Of a stretch of DNA of 64,000 nucleotides, positions 42,992-54,358 are shown one piece after another. Both the position numbers and the translations under genes were made by a program. The notes under the pieces were generated by a model that had not been told where the DNA came from, did no database searches, and saw only the letters and a program-made list of their open reading frames with translations. This DNA is from Shinisaurus crocodilurus (lineage: Eukaryota; Chordata; Lepidosauria; Squamata; Shinisauridae), in NCBI GenBank assembly GCA_021292165.1, contig JAHFWL010000400.1, forward strand, positions 1 through 64,000. Reading direction: 5' to 3'. Numbering within the stretch: the stretch's first letter is position 1; every line of letters starts with the position of its first letter.

Positions 42992-45900
42992 AATCGGCAG
43001 CTACCACTGGCTGACATGGTTTCCAGCTAACTTTTTTTGTCTTGATTAGAGGTGAATAAATTTGATATATGGGGTAAAACCAGGGGGGGGGGAAATAACA
43101 ACCCTGAAATAAAATCTGTCTGAAAAGCAGAAACTGGAGCAGTCATTATCACACGGGGGGGGGGGGATGAGGTGTGGTTTGTTTCAGGAAGACGTTTATG
43201 TCAGTGTAAACAGCTGTGGCTCTTTGATAAAGCATGTTTGAGAATTATTCTTTTTTTTTTTTTTTCCTTTGGTGGTGCAAGCTGAAATTAGGTGGTGGAA
43301 AATCAAGTACTTTTTTTTCTAGGGGGGGTGGGGGAAGAAGGGAAAGCACTGCGGTCCTGAAGCTGTTTTTGGATGAACCGGTTACAGAACATGTCCTGGT
43401 CATTAGGGGAGCTGTCTCTTTTACAAGTAGCTGGCCTGAAGGCTGTTCCGACAGTGTGTTCAACAACACCTTTAAACTTCTGCACCACTCCTGAGGGCCT
43501 TCTCATAGTCGCTCAGCCCTGCATGCTCCAATTTCCTAATTGCTTCTCCTGCATTTTAAAGCAGGAAACCTCTTTCTGAAAGCGCCAAGCACTCTGGAAA
43601 CGGAGTGTGTCTTCTCTAGGGATGGGGCACGGTTTGTTCTGCCTCAGTGGAATTTGCGGGGCCGCCTTTAGGTTTGAGGGGGGGTGCCTTGGGCAAAAAT
43701 GTGGTGGTCCCCCTTACCTTATCAGTGGGCCCTGGTGGGGGGAGTGAACCGGGCTCTGTGAATCTCCCACAATGCCTCTGAGTGATGCTAAGTTGGGGGC
43801 ATTAAAGGAATTAAAAGGGTGGCTAAATAGAGCCACCTGGCGCTGCTCAGAGTTCCAGGATGGAAAAAAATAAGAGGGGGGTGGGATGCACACCAGGTAA
43901 TGTATCAGCTGTGGGCCCTGCTTGGGCACTGGCTGCAGTGCTGCTCAAAAGATGCCAGATGTTGGTGCCCCCTGCCCTTGGGAATCTACATGGAGTCACA
44001 ACTTTCAGCAGAAATTGAACCCTTTTTCCTGGACCTTTCCAGGTTATGAAACCACCCAGTAGATCAAAGGAGCTCTCTGGTGGAGGGAGATGGAGGTTTT
44101 GGCCTCCTCCTCCTCCTCCTCCTCCCTGCCTTGGAGGCAATCAGGCATGCAAGGTAGGGGATCTAGCTTGCCTTGCATCCCTCTGATCCAATGGAGGAAA
44201 CATAATAAACACACACACACCTCACTGGATCCAGTGGAGGTTGGTGGCTGCTCCAGTGTCAGCGGGGCTGTGTATCCACTCCATGCTTTACTGAGAACTT
44301 TAAAGGAGCTACCCATGGCACTGAACCTATTTCAGGAGCTATCCGTGGTGCTGGATAGCTCTTTTACAGCTCAGAGTACAATCCGGCATGGATCCTTTGG
44401 TCTGATGAGGGCTCTAGTGCAGTCTCTGGAATGCTAGTTCCATACAGGGGATTTTTTAAATTGTATCCTCTGTGCTGGATCAGAGTGAATTGAAGAAGCC
44501 GTTCTAGCATCCACCGTGGTGAGTTCTGGAGTTTGTATGGAGAAGGATGAAATCATTTCGGTCCCCGCTGAAACTCAGCAGGCCCGTCCATATCTCCAAG
44601 ACCTGATTTCAGGGGAACCAACCAAGGGTTGCTGTCCTACCAGCGGTTGCACGCTGACCGGCAACCTGTGGTCTCTCACGACCATGGCTAAGGGTATGTG
44701 CAATCAAAGGGAGAGAGGAACAGGAAGAAGCAGTGAGACTTCTGAAGAAGGGATCTGACATTGAAAAAAGGTGATAAACACTTGAGTGTGATTCAGCACG
44801 GAAAGACACGGCAGTAGCTCAACTAATCAAGGATGGTTTTCCAACCCCTGTGGAAACTGCTTAATTGATTTCTTAAAACGGGAGGCATACTTTTGAGGAA
44901 GTCAGAATAAATGATAAATTGATAACTGTAGAGGGTTCAGATCACACACACACACACACACACACACTGCCAGGTTTTTGAGGGCCCTTGGGCAAGACAC
45001 CCCCTCAGTGAGCCCCCTGATGGCAGAGTGCAAAAGCAGAAGACTTCTCTCAGACAGACACATGCACGCACAGGACTTCTTTCTAGGTAGATGCTTTTTG
45101 AAAGATAAATAATGGTAATGTAAGGTTACTTAGGTACTAAAGCTTGCTGGTTACAGCAGTGCAGTTTCTTAAACGTTATTCATTCTATAAGGTAAGGAAA
45201 ACACACAGGTCAATCCCTTGCTAAACCCTAGCAAGTGTCAGTTAAGTCAATTAACACTAGACTAGTCTTACTGCCAGAGGAGTGTTAGAATAGACTTCAA
45301 ACCTGTTGCTAAGCAACGTCCAACATTCCCTCCCCTGATTCAATCAAGTGGTTCAGTCCACTGAACCCTGCCCTCTGCCCTTCAACCGGACTACACAAGT
45401 CTGCCTTAACTTTTTAATGGGCAGTCAACTTCAAAAACCTTCCGGGAGTTGACATCTTCTCGTCACATATTCCAACACCCCATCCCTCAATGAGCCTGCC
45501 TTCTCGTGGCCATTGTCACCAGCTGCGATTGCGCCTCCTCTTTCTCATCATTACTACTACTTGCTTGCCCAGAGGACAGGGAGTCAGTGAGCAAACAGGC
45601 CATGGCATCTCCTCCTCCTCCTCCTCCACCACCGTTGTCTGGGCCAGAGCAAGAGGCAGGTAAACCAGCAGGTTGCAATGGAGAAGAGGAGCAGCAAGTG
45701 CAGGGGGGTCTTGTCAGTGGGCCCCTGCTGGGGTGTAGGCCCTCGACAGGTGCCCAACCATGCCTACCCCCCTTGATGCTTACCCTGCCTTCCCCCCCCC
45801 GACACTGAAAGAACATGTGAATCAGGTGTGGGGGCCACGTGGACTAGACGTGACTTGGGATGGGCGAGAATTTTATTCATTTCACTTCTGGAGACAAATG

Positions 45901-46430
45901 TACCAAATTCACGCTTCTGAAATTGGTACGCAAAGCAAACCAGAATGCAGTTGCCCTTTGGAATTTGCAGTGCTCCAGATTTTGCGACGCGGTTCTCCAA
46001 ACAAAAATGCATTGAAAATGTGTACGTATATTAGGGCAAAGTGAGCACAAAAACGTGCATCTTCATGAAAAAGACCCCCCCCAGAAAAGGCATTATATAA
46101 GGGGGGACCCGTTTGTTTATATTATATGAGGCAAATATGCATGCAAAAATGTATCTAGTAGGCAAAACTGCATACAGCGATGCATATATTCGCAGGTATG
46201 TGTACAAAAATTGCATCTGAATTTCCACGTGGGCGTCTTAAAAAATGCAAGCATGCCGGAATGGGATGGAACGAACTGAGGGCTGGAAAAACGAGAAACG
46301 GTGAGAAACCAAAATGGACAGATTCACGCACATCTAGCCCCGACTCTACTTCCATGCATGCAGCCCCCCATTCCACCCCAGTGTTGCCACAAGCAGCAAC
46401 TACCCTATCAACTGTGTGTTCCGTTGACAT
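42992..46430. other. No gene seen; scattered simple repeats and MITE remnants
   Basis: Contains the 44.2-kb MITE and CA runs. 45857-46340 looks like an AGGGATGGGCGAGAA...CACGCACATCTAG low-GC element. Confidence 0.35.
44228..44440. repeat. Copy of the CAGTGGAGGCTG MITE
   Basis: Shares CAGTGGAGGTTGGTGGCT, GGGGCTGTGTATCCACT and AAAGGAGCTA blocks. Right end decayed. Confidence 0.5.
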
Positions 46431-46562
46431 CAAGGCCGGCCCGAGACATTCTGCTGCCTGAGGCGAAGAACAAGGTGCCCCCCTCCATGTACAAAAGCCA
46501 ACTGGACTGGCAGTTGAATCTCTCTTCAATACTGGCGACGGGACAGAGTCCTCCATGGCACC

Positions 46563-47658
46563 TCATAGATTTCATAGATCAGTGATGGCGAACCTTTTTG
46601 AGCCCGAGTGCCCAAACAGCAACACAAAACCTACTTATTTATTTCAAAGTGCCAACACTGCAATTAAACCTGAATACCGAGGTTTTAGTTTTAGAAAAAC
46701 AACTCATACAGTTGTCCTAAATAATAAACATCTTTTGTCTTAAAAGAAAAACCATAACAGAGCTTTCAATGATACAAACAGTTTTTTGTTGGAAAAAAAA
46801 ATCAACTCAAAAAATTATTATAGTACTACATTGCACACATAACCTGAAGGGAATTTATACAAACTTTTTAAATAATTAGGCACATGTATTTTTGGATAAG
46901 GGATTCTCAACTTGTAATATGATTATATGCCAGACTGAAATTGTATGGGGCAAGCTTTACCCCGGGTCCTTTCCCTGCTTCTACAGGTGTCGGATTAGTA
47001 AAAGTAAAAGTCAACCTGTACTAGGATGAGCAAGATCAACAAGAAAACTAAACGTGCTTAACACATTTTAAACACTTTATGTCTTGGACTGCAAACACTG
47101 CATTAGGTAAAAGTTTGCATTGGGCATGCTTTTGCACAATTATTGTGGTTTTTGGTATTGCATGCATGCTGATAATTTGTCAAACCTTGGCTCATACTCG
47201 GTTAGTTTGAGAGCAACACATGCAGCACTAGGGTCAACTGTTAGGGCTTTACATCCAAGCCATGCTCTGTGCATCACTCTTCAAAATCTTTTAAATGTGA
47301 TAACAATGTAGAAAAGAATTCTGTAACAGGAATTCTAGAATAAAATCATTCTGTTCCACACTGTGAGAAAGAACAAGATCATTAGTGTTTTGCAGAAGGG
47401 GACAGTCCTTTTGCGCTCTGGTGACCAATGGCTCGAGTGCCCACAGAGAGGTCCCTGCATGCCAGCTGTGGCACCCGTGCCATAGGTTCGCCATCACTGT
47501 CATAGATCATAGAGTTGGAAGGGGCCTACGAGGCCATCGAGTCCAACCCCCTGCTCAGTGCAGGGAACTAGAGGAGGGGGTCTCCCATCCAAGGAATAGC
47601 CAGGCCTGACCCTGCTTAGCTTTCCACGCCCAGACAAGCTGAGCCCAGCGTGAGCCAC
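46563..47658 (-). mobile_element. 5S-rRNA-derived SINE copy f, interrupted by the 920-bp hAT
   Basis: The CR1-like tail (CATAGATTTCATAGAT) sits before 46579. The rest (47500-47658) holds the tail, the GTCTCCCATCCAAG block and the CTGCTTAGCTTTCCACG block, i.e. 5S sequence in reverse. Confidence 0.85.
46580..47499. mobile_element. hAT element, CAGTGATGGCGAACCT ends, 920 bp
   Basis: Both ends read CAGTGATGGCGAACCT(T/A) inward. TCATAGAT is duplicated exactly at 46572-46579 and 47500-47507. The interior is low in GC and has no transposase that I can see, so it is non-autonomous. The ends resemble OposCharlie/hAT1-type families as I remember them. It interrupts a 5S-derived SINE. Confidence 0.85.
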
Positions 47659-47810
47659 AAGCCGTTACCTGAAGGCAGCGGGCTAGCTGAGGGGGTTACA
47701 GGGCAGGCCGCATGACCCGCAACTCTCTCCTTCAACACCTCGCTGCCGCCTCCCAGCATCTGCCGCCTGACGCGGCTGCCTCACTCTGCCTAAAGGTGGG
47801 GCCGGCCCTG

Positions 47811-49271
47811 GCTAGCATCTGAATAGACTCCATGTAAATTCCAGTGTATGTGCGTAGAGCTCCTTGGTGTTGTTGCGGGGCGAGGTGGGGACCTGGTCAA
47901 AGCATGTTCCCCCCTGGAGGAACTCTACACGCATACATCACCACACTCATAGAGCCCCTTCACACATGGGCAAAATGTGTGGACTGAGGGGAGAGCATGG
48001 CTGCTGCAACCCCGTGACCCCCCTTCTTTCCCCCCCCTTTCAGTAAGTGGGGGGGGCATCTGAACCCCCGTAGCAGGATGCAGCGATGCACTGCATCCAA
48101 GACCAGGTGATATTTATTGCGGAGGTTGCTCAGATTGGAAAAGCAGTAACACAGCGCTGGGCAACTGCGGGAGGTTTGGGGGCCAATTTTGCCCTCCAGA
48201 CCGCACCCACCCCCCCGCAACAGGCTGCACTGGGAGGTGGAGAATAATTTTTTTTAAAAAAAAAATATTGCTGGAAATTTGATGGCAAACCACTACATAG
48301 CGCTCCGTAGTGCTAAAGGGGCTCAATTTAACTTGCTGTCAAGCTTAATTTGACCCTTTTAGCATTCCATAGCAGCTACACAGAGTGCTAAAATGGACAC
48401 ACATAGCCTCCGATAGCAAACCAAATTTGCCCCCTTTAGCACTCCATAATGACTATGGAGTGCTAAAATGGACAAATTTAGCTTGTCCGTTTGTTCCTTT
48501 TCTCTTATTCAAGGCGGGTCGGGGTCAGCAGGGGCCACTTGGGAGCCCACATGGTCCATGTTTTGCCTGCCCCTGATGTGATAGAAGGTGACGTTATTTG
48601 GGGAGGCAATTTTAATGGTGTTTGAAACTTGAGCAAATCCGGTCATTGGAACCATTCAGATGGTTTGATTCTGAGCCCCTTTGTAATGTAGTACATAATG
48701 TCCATTTTTGTGATGTATGGAAACATTGTAGTCCACCAGATGGGGATTACATATTGTTCTCCAATGTTTATAATGCATATGGCCATATAGATTCCCCCCC
48801 ATTTTTATGCTGATAGCACTCATATTTTGATTGAATGATCCATGGATAATGATGTGCCTAGCAGCCGGCAATACAAGCTACACATGCTGTTGTTCTGTAA
48901 CAATGAGGTGCTTGGCTCTGCAAAGCAAGGCGCTTAGAGAATATTGTTGAACAAAATCCACTCCCGGTATTAATTGGTTTGCAATCTAGGCTGCGTCAAA
49001 AGCTGCAAGCAGAGGTTATTTAAACGAGAAAGCATATCTTAATATGGAAAGAAAGAAAAAAGGAAATGGATCAATTAATGAAACAATTAAACAATTAGAA
49101 GATCTCCATGAGAAAACTTGTTTGCAATGCTTTTTCTTTTAAGAAAGCAGTTTGATCCCATAGCTGTAAACAAACTGATAAACTGCTAGCTTTTATGAGA
49201 GAAAAATGGTTGTAAAGGGAAATAAACCAGGCGGTTTATTGGCTAAGTTGGTGAGGACCAAACAGAAGGAT
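47811..49271. other. No gene seen
   Basis: 48330-48480 holds short inverted repeats of TAGCACTCCATA type. 48930-49250 is AT-rich, repeat-free and contains dense AATTAATTGG / CAATTAA words. Confidence 0.35.
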
Positions 49272-49645
49272 TAAAAAAATATATTATTTGTTACATTTAT
49301 ATCCTGCCATCTGTCCAAGGAGCCCAAGATGGCGTACTTTCCATTTTATTCCCACAACAACCCTGTGAGGTAGATTAGGCTGAGAGGCAGTGACTGGCTC
49401 AGGCTCAAAGCCACCCAGTGAGCCTTATGCCAAAGTGGGGACTAGAACCCAGATCTCCCTGGTCCTGGTCCAACCCTCCAACCCACCCTTCCCCACCCTG
49501 TAGCCTTCCAAATGTTTTAGACTACAAGTCCCAGGATTCCCGACCATTGGCCATACTGTCTGGGGCTGATGGAGTTGAAGTCCAAAACGTTTGGAGGCCA
49601 CCAGGTTGGCGAAGGCAGCTCTAACCACTACACCACTCTGTCTAG
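49272..49645 (-). repeat. MIR-like SINE interrupted by a hairpin MITE
   Basis: Tail at 49272-49330, core at about 49365-49430 and head resuming at 49619 after the MITE at 49484-49618. Confidence 0.7.
49484..49618. mobile_element. Hairpin MITE inside a MIR-like SINE
   Basis: Flanks CTCCAACC and CTCTAACC agree at 7 of 8. Arms around GACTACAAGTCCCAGG and GAGTTGAAGTCC. Confidence 0.7.
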
Positions 49646-50700
49646 TCAATGTCACCCCCCCCCCAAGCAAGTTCAGTGGATAGGCAACCCTGTCGAAAAG
49701 TATTAGCAGAGGAGTTTCTAATGTGCGCATTACCGCAGTGCCACCGTTGGATCAGCCCATGCACAAGCATGGGGGGGGTGTCACAGTGGCCAGTGGCACC
49801 ACCATCAGAGGGCCCAAGTGGCAGCAGGCACTGGGGGGGGGTTGGCACTGGGGAAGCACTGCAGGTAACCTGTCTAAGGCCCCCCAAAACCTGGGGCTTG
49901 GGCCAGTTTTCAACCTCCTCCCCTCTCTAAACTTCACATCTTCACGCATATTTTCTAGTACATCAAAGAGCAAGCTGAGGACGTTTTTCTTCTAGCGTTC
50001 TTTTACTGTTTCCCCCCAGCAAATTCCCATGATATCTTTGCAATATGATTGCACAAGAACATGATTAGCTGTGCAAAGTATGCTCAGTTTCTTTCATCTC
50101 TACCCGAAATACGTTTCTCTTGATGGACATTGGGATGAAGTGATCTGAATTCTGTATTCAAATTGTCCAGCCGCTCACTACAAATTGAGGAAATAACGTC
50201 GTCTCAAATGATTTCATTATGATTGGCATGGCAATCCACTCGTCTCCTTACTGTAAAGAGGTTGAAAAAATAATAAGGCACCAGACTCGGACGGGGGCAT
50301 AGTATGAGAAATTTGAGGTCAAGGTATGAATTCCTTTAATTAATACATTTAATGAGGTCGCATTGCAAGATAATATCCCCGAATCTTGGGAAATGGCTCA
50401 AATTATTCTGATAAGCAAGAAAGGGGGAAATCATTCAGTGCCTGAATCATAGAGGTCTTTTTTTCCCATACTGAATCAGGATTTCAAAATGTAGAGTACA
50501 GAGGGTTGTTTTGCAGGGGCGGGGAATACAATTGATAGAAATCTACATAATGACCAAACAGGTTTTGTTCACGGCAGAAAGTTATCTACCAATGTAAGAT
50601 TAATGACTATTACCAATGAAGGAACATTATCAGGTCATTATCAGCCTCAGGTTGGGTGAACAGATGCAGCAGAAGGAGGTGGGAGTTTGTTGATGGAATG
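49646..50700. other. No gene seen
   Basis: Unique-looking or very old repeat. 50330-50640 has short LINE-like phrases in + frames (for example CGGCAGAAAGTTATCTACC) but no continuous homology I can defend. Confidence 0.3.
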
Positions 50701-50704
50701 GAGT

Positions 50705-50913
50705 CAGTGGAGGCTGCTGGCTGGCTCCAAGGTCAGTGGGGCTGTGTATCCACTGTGGGCTTCAGCCTGAACTGTAAAGGAGCTATCCATGGTGCTGAAC
50801 TCTAACCCCCTTCAAGCCTAGGTTCAGCACCATGGAGAGCTGCTTACAAGTTCAGAGTGCAACCCTGAGTGGGTACACTGGCCCACCGGCATTGGAGTCA
50901 CCAGCCTCCACTG
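50705..50913. mobile_element. CAGTGGAGGCTG MITE (209 bp)
   Basis: Inverted ends CAGTGGAGGCTGCTGG / CCAGCCTCCACTG. Flanks AATGGAGT and AATGGACT match at 7 of 8, so hAT-type. Confidence 0.75.
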
Positions 50914-50931
50914 AATGGACTATGCCGCTTC

Positions 50932-52156
50932 CAGGGATGTTGAAGAGTCCTTGGTCTCGAGTCACGAGTCGAGTCACAAGTCTTTGGACACGAGTCTTGA
51001 GTCCGAGTCCAAGTCCTTGGTCCAAAATGGTGACTCATGAGTCACGAGTCACTCCCAAAGCTGACTCCACGAGTCCCTATTAAAAGCAATGGGGGGTTTT
51101 CCCAACAAAATAAGGCTACTTCACATGTGTGGCTTAAATAAAGCGTTATAAGGTCCTCAGTCCATTGCATTATAGGAGGTGAGCATTTATCCTTCCAGTG
51201 TTGTAATATCAGTCTTGCAGCTGTCAAAAGGGCATGGAAAATCCTTTTCTGTTGACCATGCTTTAACTTCCAGGAAGCAGGTAGATAATTTAACAGAATG
51301 TATGCATCAGTCAATATTAAAGAGTTTTCCAATACAGTTTATCCGTATTATAAAAAAGAGGCAACTACTGGACATTGCCACCACATATGATTAAAGGAAG
51401 CATTTGCAATGTTATACCTCCAGCAGTTAGCTGACTTAGACAAACCCTTATTAAAGAGACGATGTGGCAGGGCTGTTGAAGAGTCCTTGGTCTCGAGGCA
51501 CGAGTCGAGGCACGAGTCTTTGGACCCAAGTCTCGAGTCCGAGTCCTTGGTCCAAAATGGTGACTCACGAGTCACGAGTCACTCCCAAAGCTGACTCCAC
51601 AAGTCCCTATTAAAATCAATGGGGGTTTTTCCCCAACAAAATAAGGCTACTTCAGATGTGTGGCTTAAATAAATTCTAGGCACACGTGTGCCTTTTTATT
51701 TCAAAACTCTGCAACTGATTTTGGCAAGAACAGACCAGGCAGACAAACCCAAAATAACCAGGCAGGCAGAGGAGGCAGGGAACCCCAAAGCAGGCAGGCT
51801 GGCAGGCAGAGGCGTTTGTCTTAGACAATTCAAACTGTGGGACTGGTCAAGAAAAGACCAGGCAGGCAGAGGAGGCAGGGAACCCCAAACCAGGCAGGCA
51901 GAGGCAGCCAAACCCAAAATGTCTGAAAGGTTGCATTTTAGGGAAATGATTTTAAAAAATAAAATCTTTGCCGGCGATCGCACTTCTCTCCACTCCTTCT
52001 GGCACAGCCCAGGGATGTTGAAGAGTCCTTGGTCTCAAGTCCCGAGTCGAGTCTCGAGTCCCATTAAAAATAGTGGGACTCGAGTGGGACTCGAGTCAGA
52101 GGGGGGACTCAGTCCGACTCACGAGTCGAGTCCTCGAGTCCGAGTCCCCATCCCTG
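50932..52156 (+). mobile_element. hAT composite derivative B containing an L1 fragment
   Basis: 1225 bp within a perfect duplication GCCGCTTC (50924-50931, 52157-52164). It holds, in order, a left end (50932-51142), an L1 fragment (51143-51470), a second left end beginning CAGGGCTGTTGAAGAG at 51471 with the rest of an A-like element, and the right terminal module (52011-52156). Only the outermost ends carry the target duplication. Confidence 0.85.
51143..51470 (-). repeat. L1 ORF2 fragment inside the hAT composite
   Basis: The minus strand encodes FNHMWWQCPVV, resembling the HMWW...CP segment near the L1 ORF2 C-terminus, upstream in L1 of the parts seen at 52.6 kb. It has no poly(A) and no target duplication of its own. 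Confidence 0.65.
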
Positions 52157-52164
52157 GCCGCTTC

Positions 52165-52530
52165 AGACTCGTCAGGAGCTGCTGGGATTTGTGTACAGCT
52201 GCCCCGTGTGGTGAGCCACTGAACTGCAGGTGGCAGCTTCTCAGTGAAGTTCCTTCAGGCCCTGGACTGACTCCGCCCACCCAGGCTGGCCATTGGCTCC
52301 TCTGGACAGGAAAGGGTAGAAAAGGGTTTTCTGCTCCAGTTCAGCCTTGTTTCCACAGCAAGGCGTTCTGGAGCTCTGGTGTGTTCCTGTATCCTTGGTT
52401 GTTCTTTGGTCTTGATGTCTAGCTTGATCCTTGATGCTGTCTCTCCTGGTCTATCCTTTGGTCCTGACTTACTTTTTGGTCCTTTGTCCTGCTGGCTTTG
52501 TCCCATGATTTCTGAGTCCTGGCTCTTCAA
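52165..52530 (+). repeat. LTR-like fragment, same family as 15.1 kb
   Basis: Contains GCAGGTGGCAGCTT, an inverted CCAAT (GGCCATTGGCTCC) and repeated CCTTTGGTCCTGAC-type downstream text. It is the target into which hAT composite B inserted. Confidence 0.45.
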
Positions 52531-52542
52531 ATAGAAGACTGT

Positions 52543-53230
52543 TTTTGTGCCTAAAATATGAAGGAACTACAGTAATACCTTGGATTGCAAGTAACTTGGT
52601 TTGAGAGTGTTATGCAAGACAAGCAAATTTTTAAATATTTCTTTAATTTTTTTTTGACTTGACATACAAGTGACGTCTTGCACTACAAGTACTGTAGTAT
52701 GGCTTAAATTAAAAATCTCTGTACAGATTTTTTTGGGGGGATTTCGTTTTGATATAAGAGTGTTTTGGATTACAAGCACGTTTCCGGAACGAATTATGCT
52801 CTCAATCCAAGGCATGACTGTAATTGTAAACTTGTTAACAGCAGCTAGGTTAATGATAGCGAGGAAATGGAAAGTACAACATGTTTTTCTAATAACTGAC
52901 TGGTATAAGGAAGTTTGGGATATAGCCCTAAACGATAAACTAACGTGTAGTATTAAATGCAAAAAGGGACAGTTAAAGAAGAATAATTTTATGGATATAT
53001 GGAATCAATTATTAGACTGTGTATTAATAAAGGGGAAGGGGAGTTTGCCTTGTCAGGACATGTTATATATTTGGAATGTGGAATTCAATTGATTAAGGGG
53101 ATGGAAGTACATTAGTTTGTCCTTAGGCAGGTGGGGAGGTGCACCTTATGATTTACTGTAGTTGTATGTCTTTGTTTTACAGTCTTGTATGTAGTTTATA
53201 ATAACTAAATAAAATGTGAAAAAAAGAAAG
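52543..53230 (+). mobile_element. 5'-truncated L1 3' end with ORF2 C-terminus
   Basis: GAAGACTGT is duplicated at 52534-52542 and 53231-53239. Coding remnant NLLTAARLMIARKWK through YKEVWDIALNDK and on to a stop near 53092, then a 3' UTR with AATAAA and a short A-rich end. Interrupted by the pogo-like MITE at 52570-52820. Clean truncation at integration. Confidence 0.82.
52570..52820 (+). mobile_element. Pogo/Tigger-like MITE in L1, TA target
   Basis: 251 bp, CAGTAATACCTTGGATTG to CAATCCAAGGCATGACTG, flanked by TA on both sides. The L1 frame resumes after it. Confidence 0.8.
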
Positions 53231-53239
53231 GAAGACTGT

Positions 53240-54057
53240 CTTCTGATGGCCCTTCAAATGGAGGAGTGTCCTATGCAAGTCGGACACCTGGCCACCCTAG
53301 CTGGCAGCCCTGCCACCATTTTGCATCCTTCACAATGTACTGGACTGAGCATCATTCCAGTCCATTGTGGGGTAAAAACGGAGACTGCCACACACACACA
53401 AAAATTAAAAATGGTGGAGACCCTTTGGAGAAAATTCTGTAAAGTTGCCGCCTTTTTTTTTTTTTTTTTATGGAAGTGAGAAAAAGAAAAAAATGTCTGA
53501 GAAATTTTCTCGGGGTGTGTGTGGAAGCCTTCTGAGGGATTTTGACTTGGCTTGAGGCACAACCTGCCTATGTGAATTTGCCATCATAAAGAATGGTTCT
53601 TCTAGGGCAAATTGAACCAGACCGCAGCCTAATTGATTTGACTTGGGTTGCCAGCATGCTTCAAAAGACATCAGTTACAGCCTCTCTTATCACAAAAGCG
53701 GTCCACATGTGAACACTCTGGAGTTCCCTGCTGTGCCACTAGGTGTCATTTAGAGTGTAGGCAAAGTCCATCTTTTTCTAGACTTGGCTTCATTAGTGCC
53801 TTAAAAAGTACAGGTCAGGGGAAATGGAAGATCATATGGATACAGAAAGCTGTCTTCAGAGTACTGAGATGCGGACTCCCGCAGGGCCAATTTTGAATGG
53901 GCAAGGTTGAAAAGAATTAATCTGGCAAACGCCTCCTCCTGGGCGAACTAATTAATTCCTTCTAAGCTCAGGGCCCGTTACAATCCAGGAGCACCACAGG
54001 GATCCAGTGACTTTCATGTCATCATCCTCTGCCTCAAACTTTCCCAAACTCAAAATG
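53240..54057. other. No gene seen
   Basis: Contains a CA run at 53392 and a poly-T at 53452. Unassigned. Confidence 0.35.
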
Positions 54058-54358
54058 TATGTATTTATTTTTATTTAAAACATTTATTTACCACCCATCA
54101 GCCAAAAGGCTTCCTGTGTGGTTTACAAAAACAGTACAAAAAACAAAACAAAAACAAAACAGAAACATATTAAAATACACCAAGATAAAAACAAGCAGCC
54201 AAATAAATTCAACAATCCCGAGGTAGAGTGGCGATAATAAAAAGAATAAAAGGAATAAAACCATCCATTAAAATATTGGGTAAATAAAAAGGTCTTCACC
54301 GGGTGCCTAAAAGAGTAGAGGGTAGGCGCCAGGCGGACCTCCTTGGGGAGTTGATTCC

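Larger units (their letters stand above)
46431..47810 (+). repeat. Degraded hAT MITE hosting SINE copy f
   Basis: Outer ends CAAGGCCGGCCCGAG and GGGGCCGGCCCTG are inverted. Flanks GTTGACAT and GCTAGCAT agree at 5 of 8 bases. Contains the SINE, which in turn contains the 920-bp hAT. Confidence 0.5.

Noticed and set aside
50330..50640. LINE coding fragment
   Set aside because: A few suggestive phrases only, with no sustained homology in one frame.
51688..52422. 244-codon frame
   Set aside because: Runs through hAT non-coding repeats and out into an LTR-like fragment, so it crosses an insertion junction.
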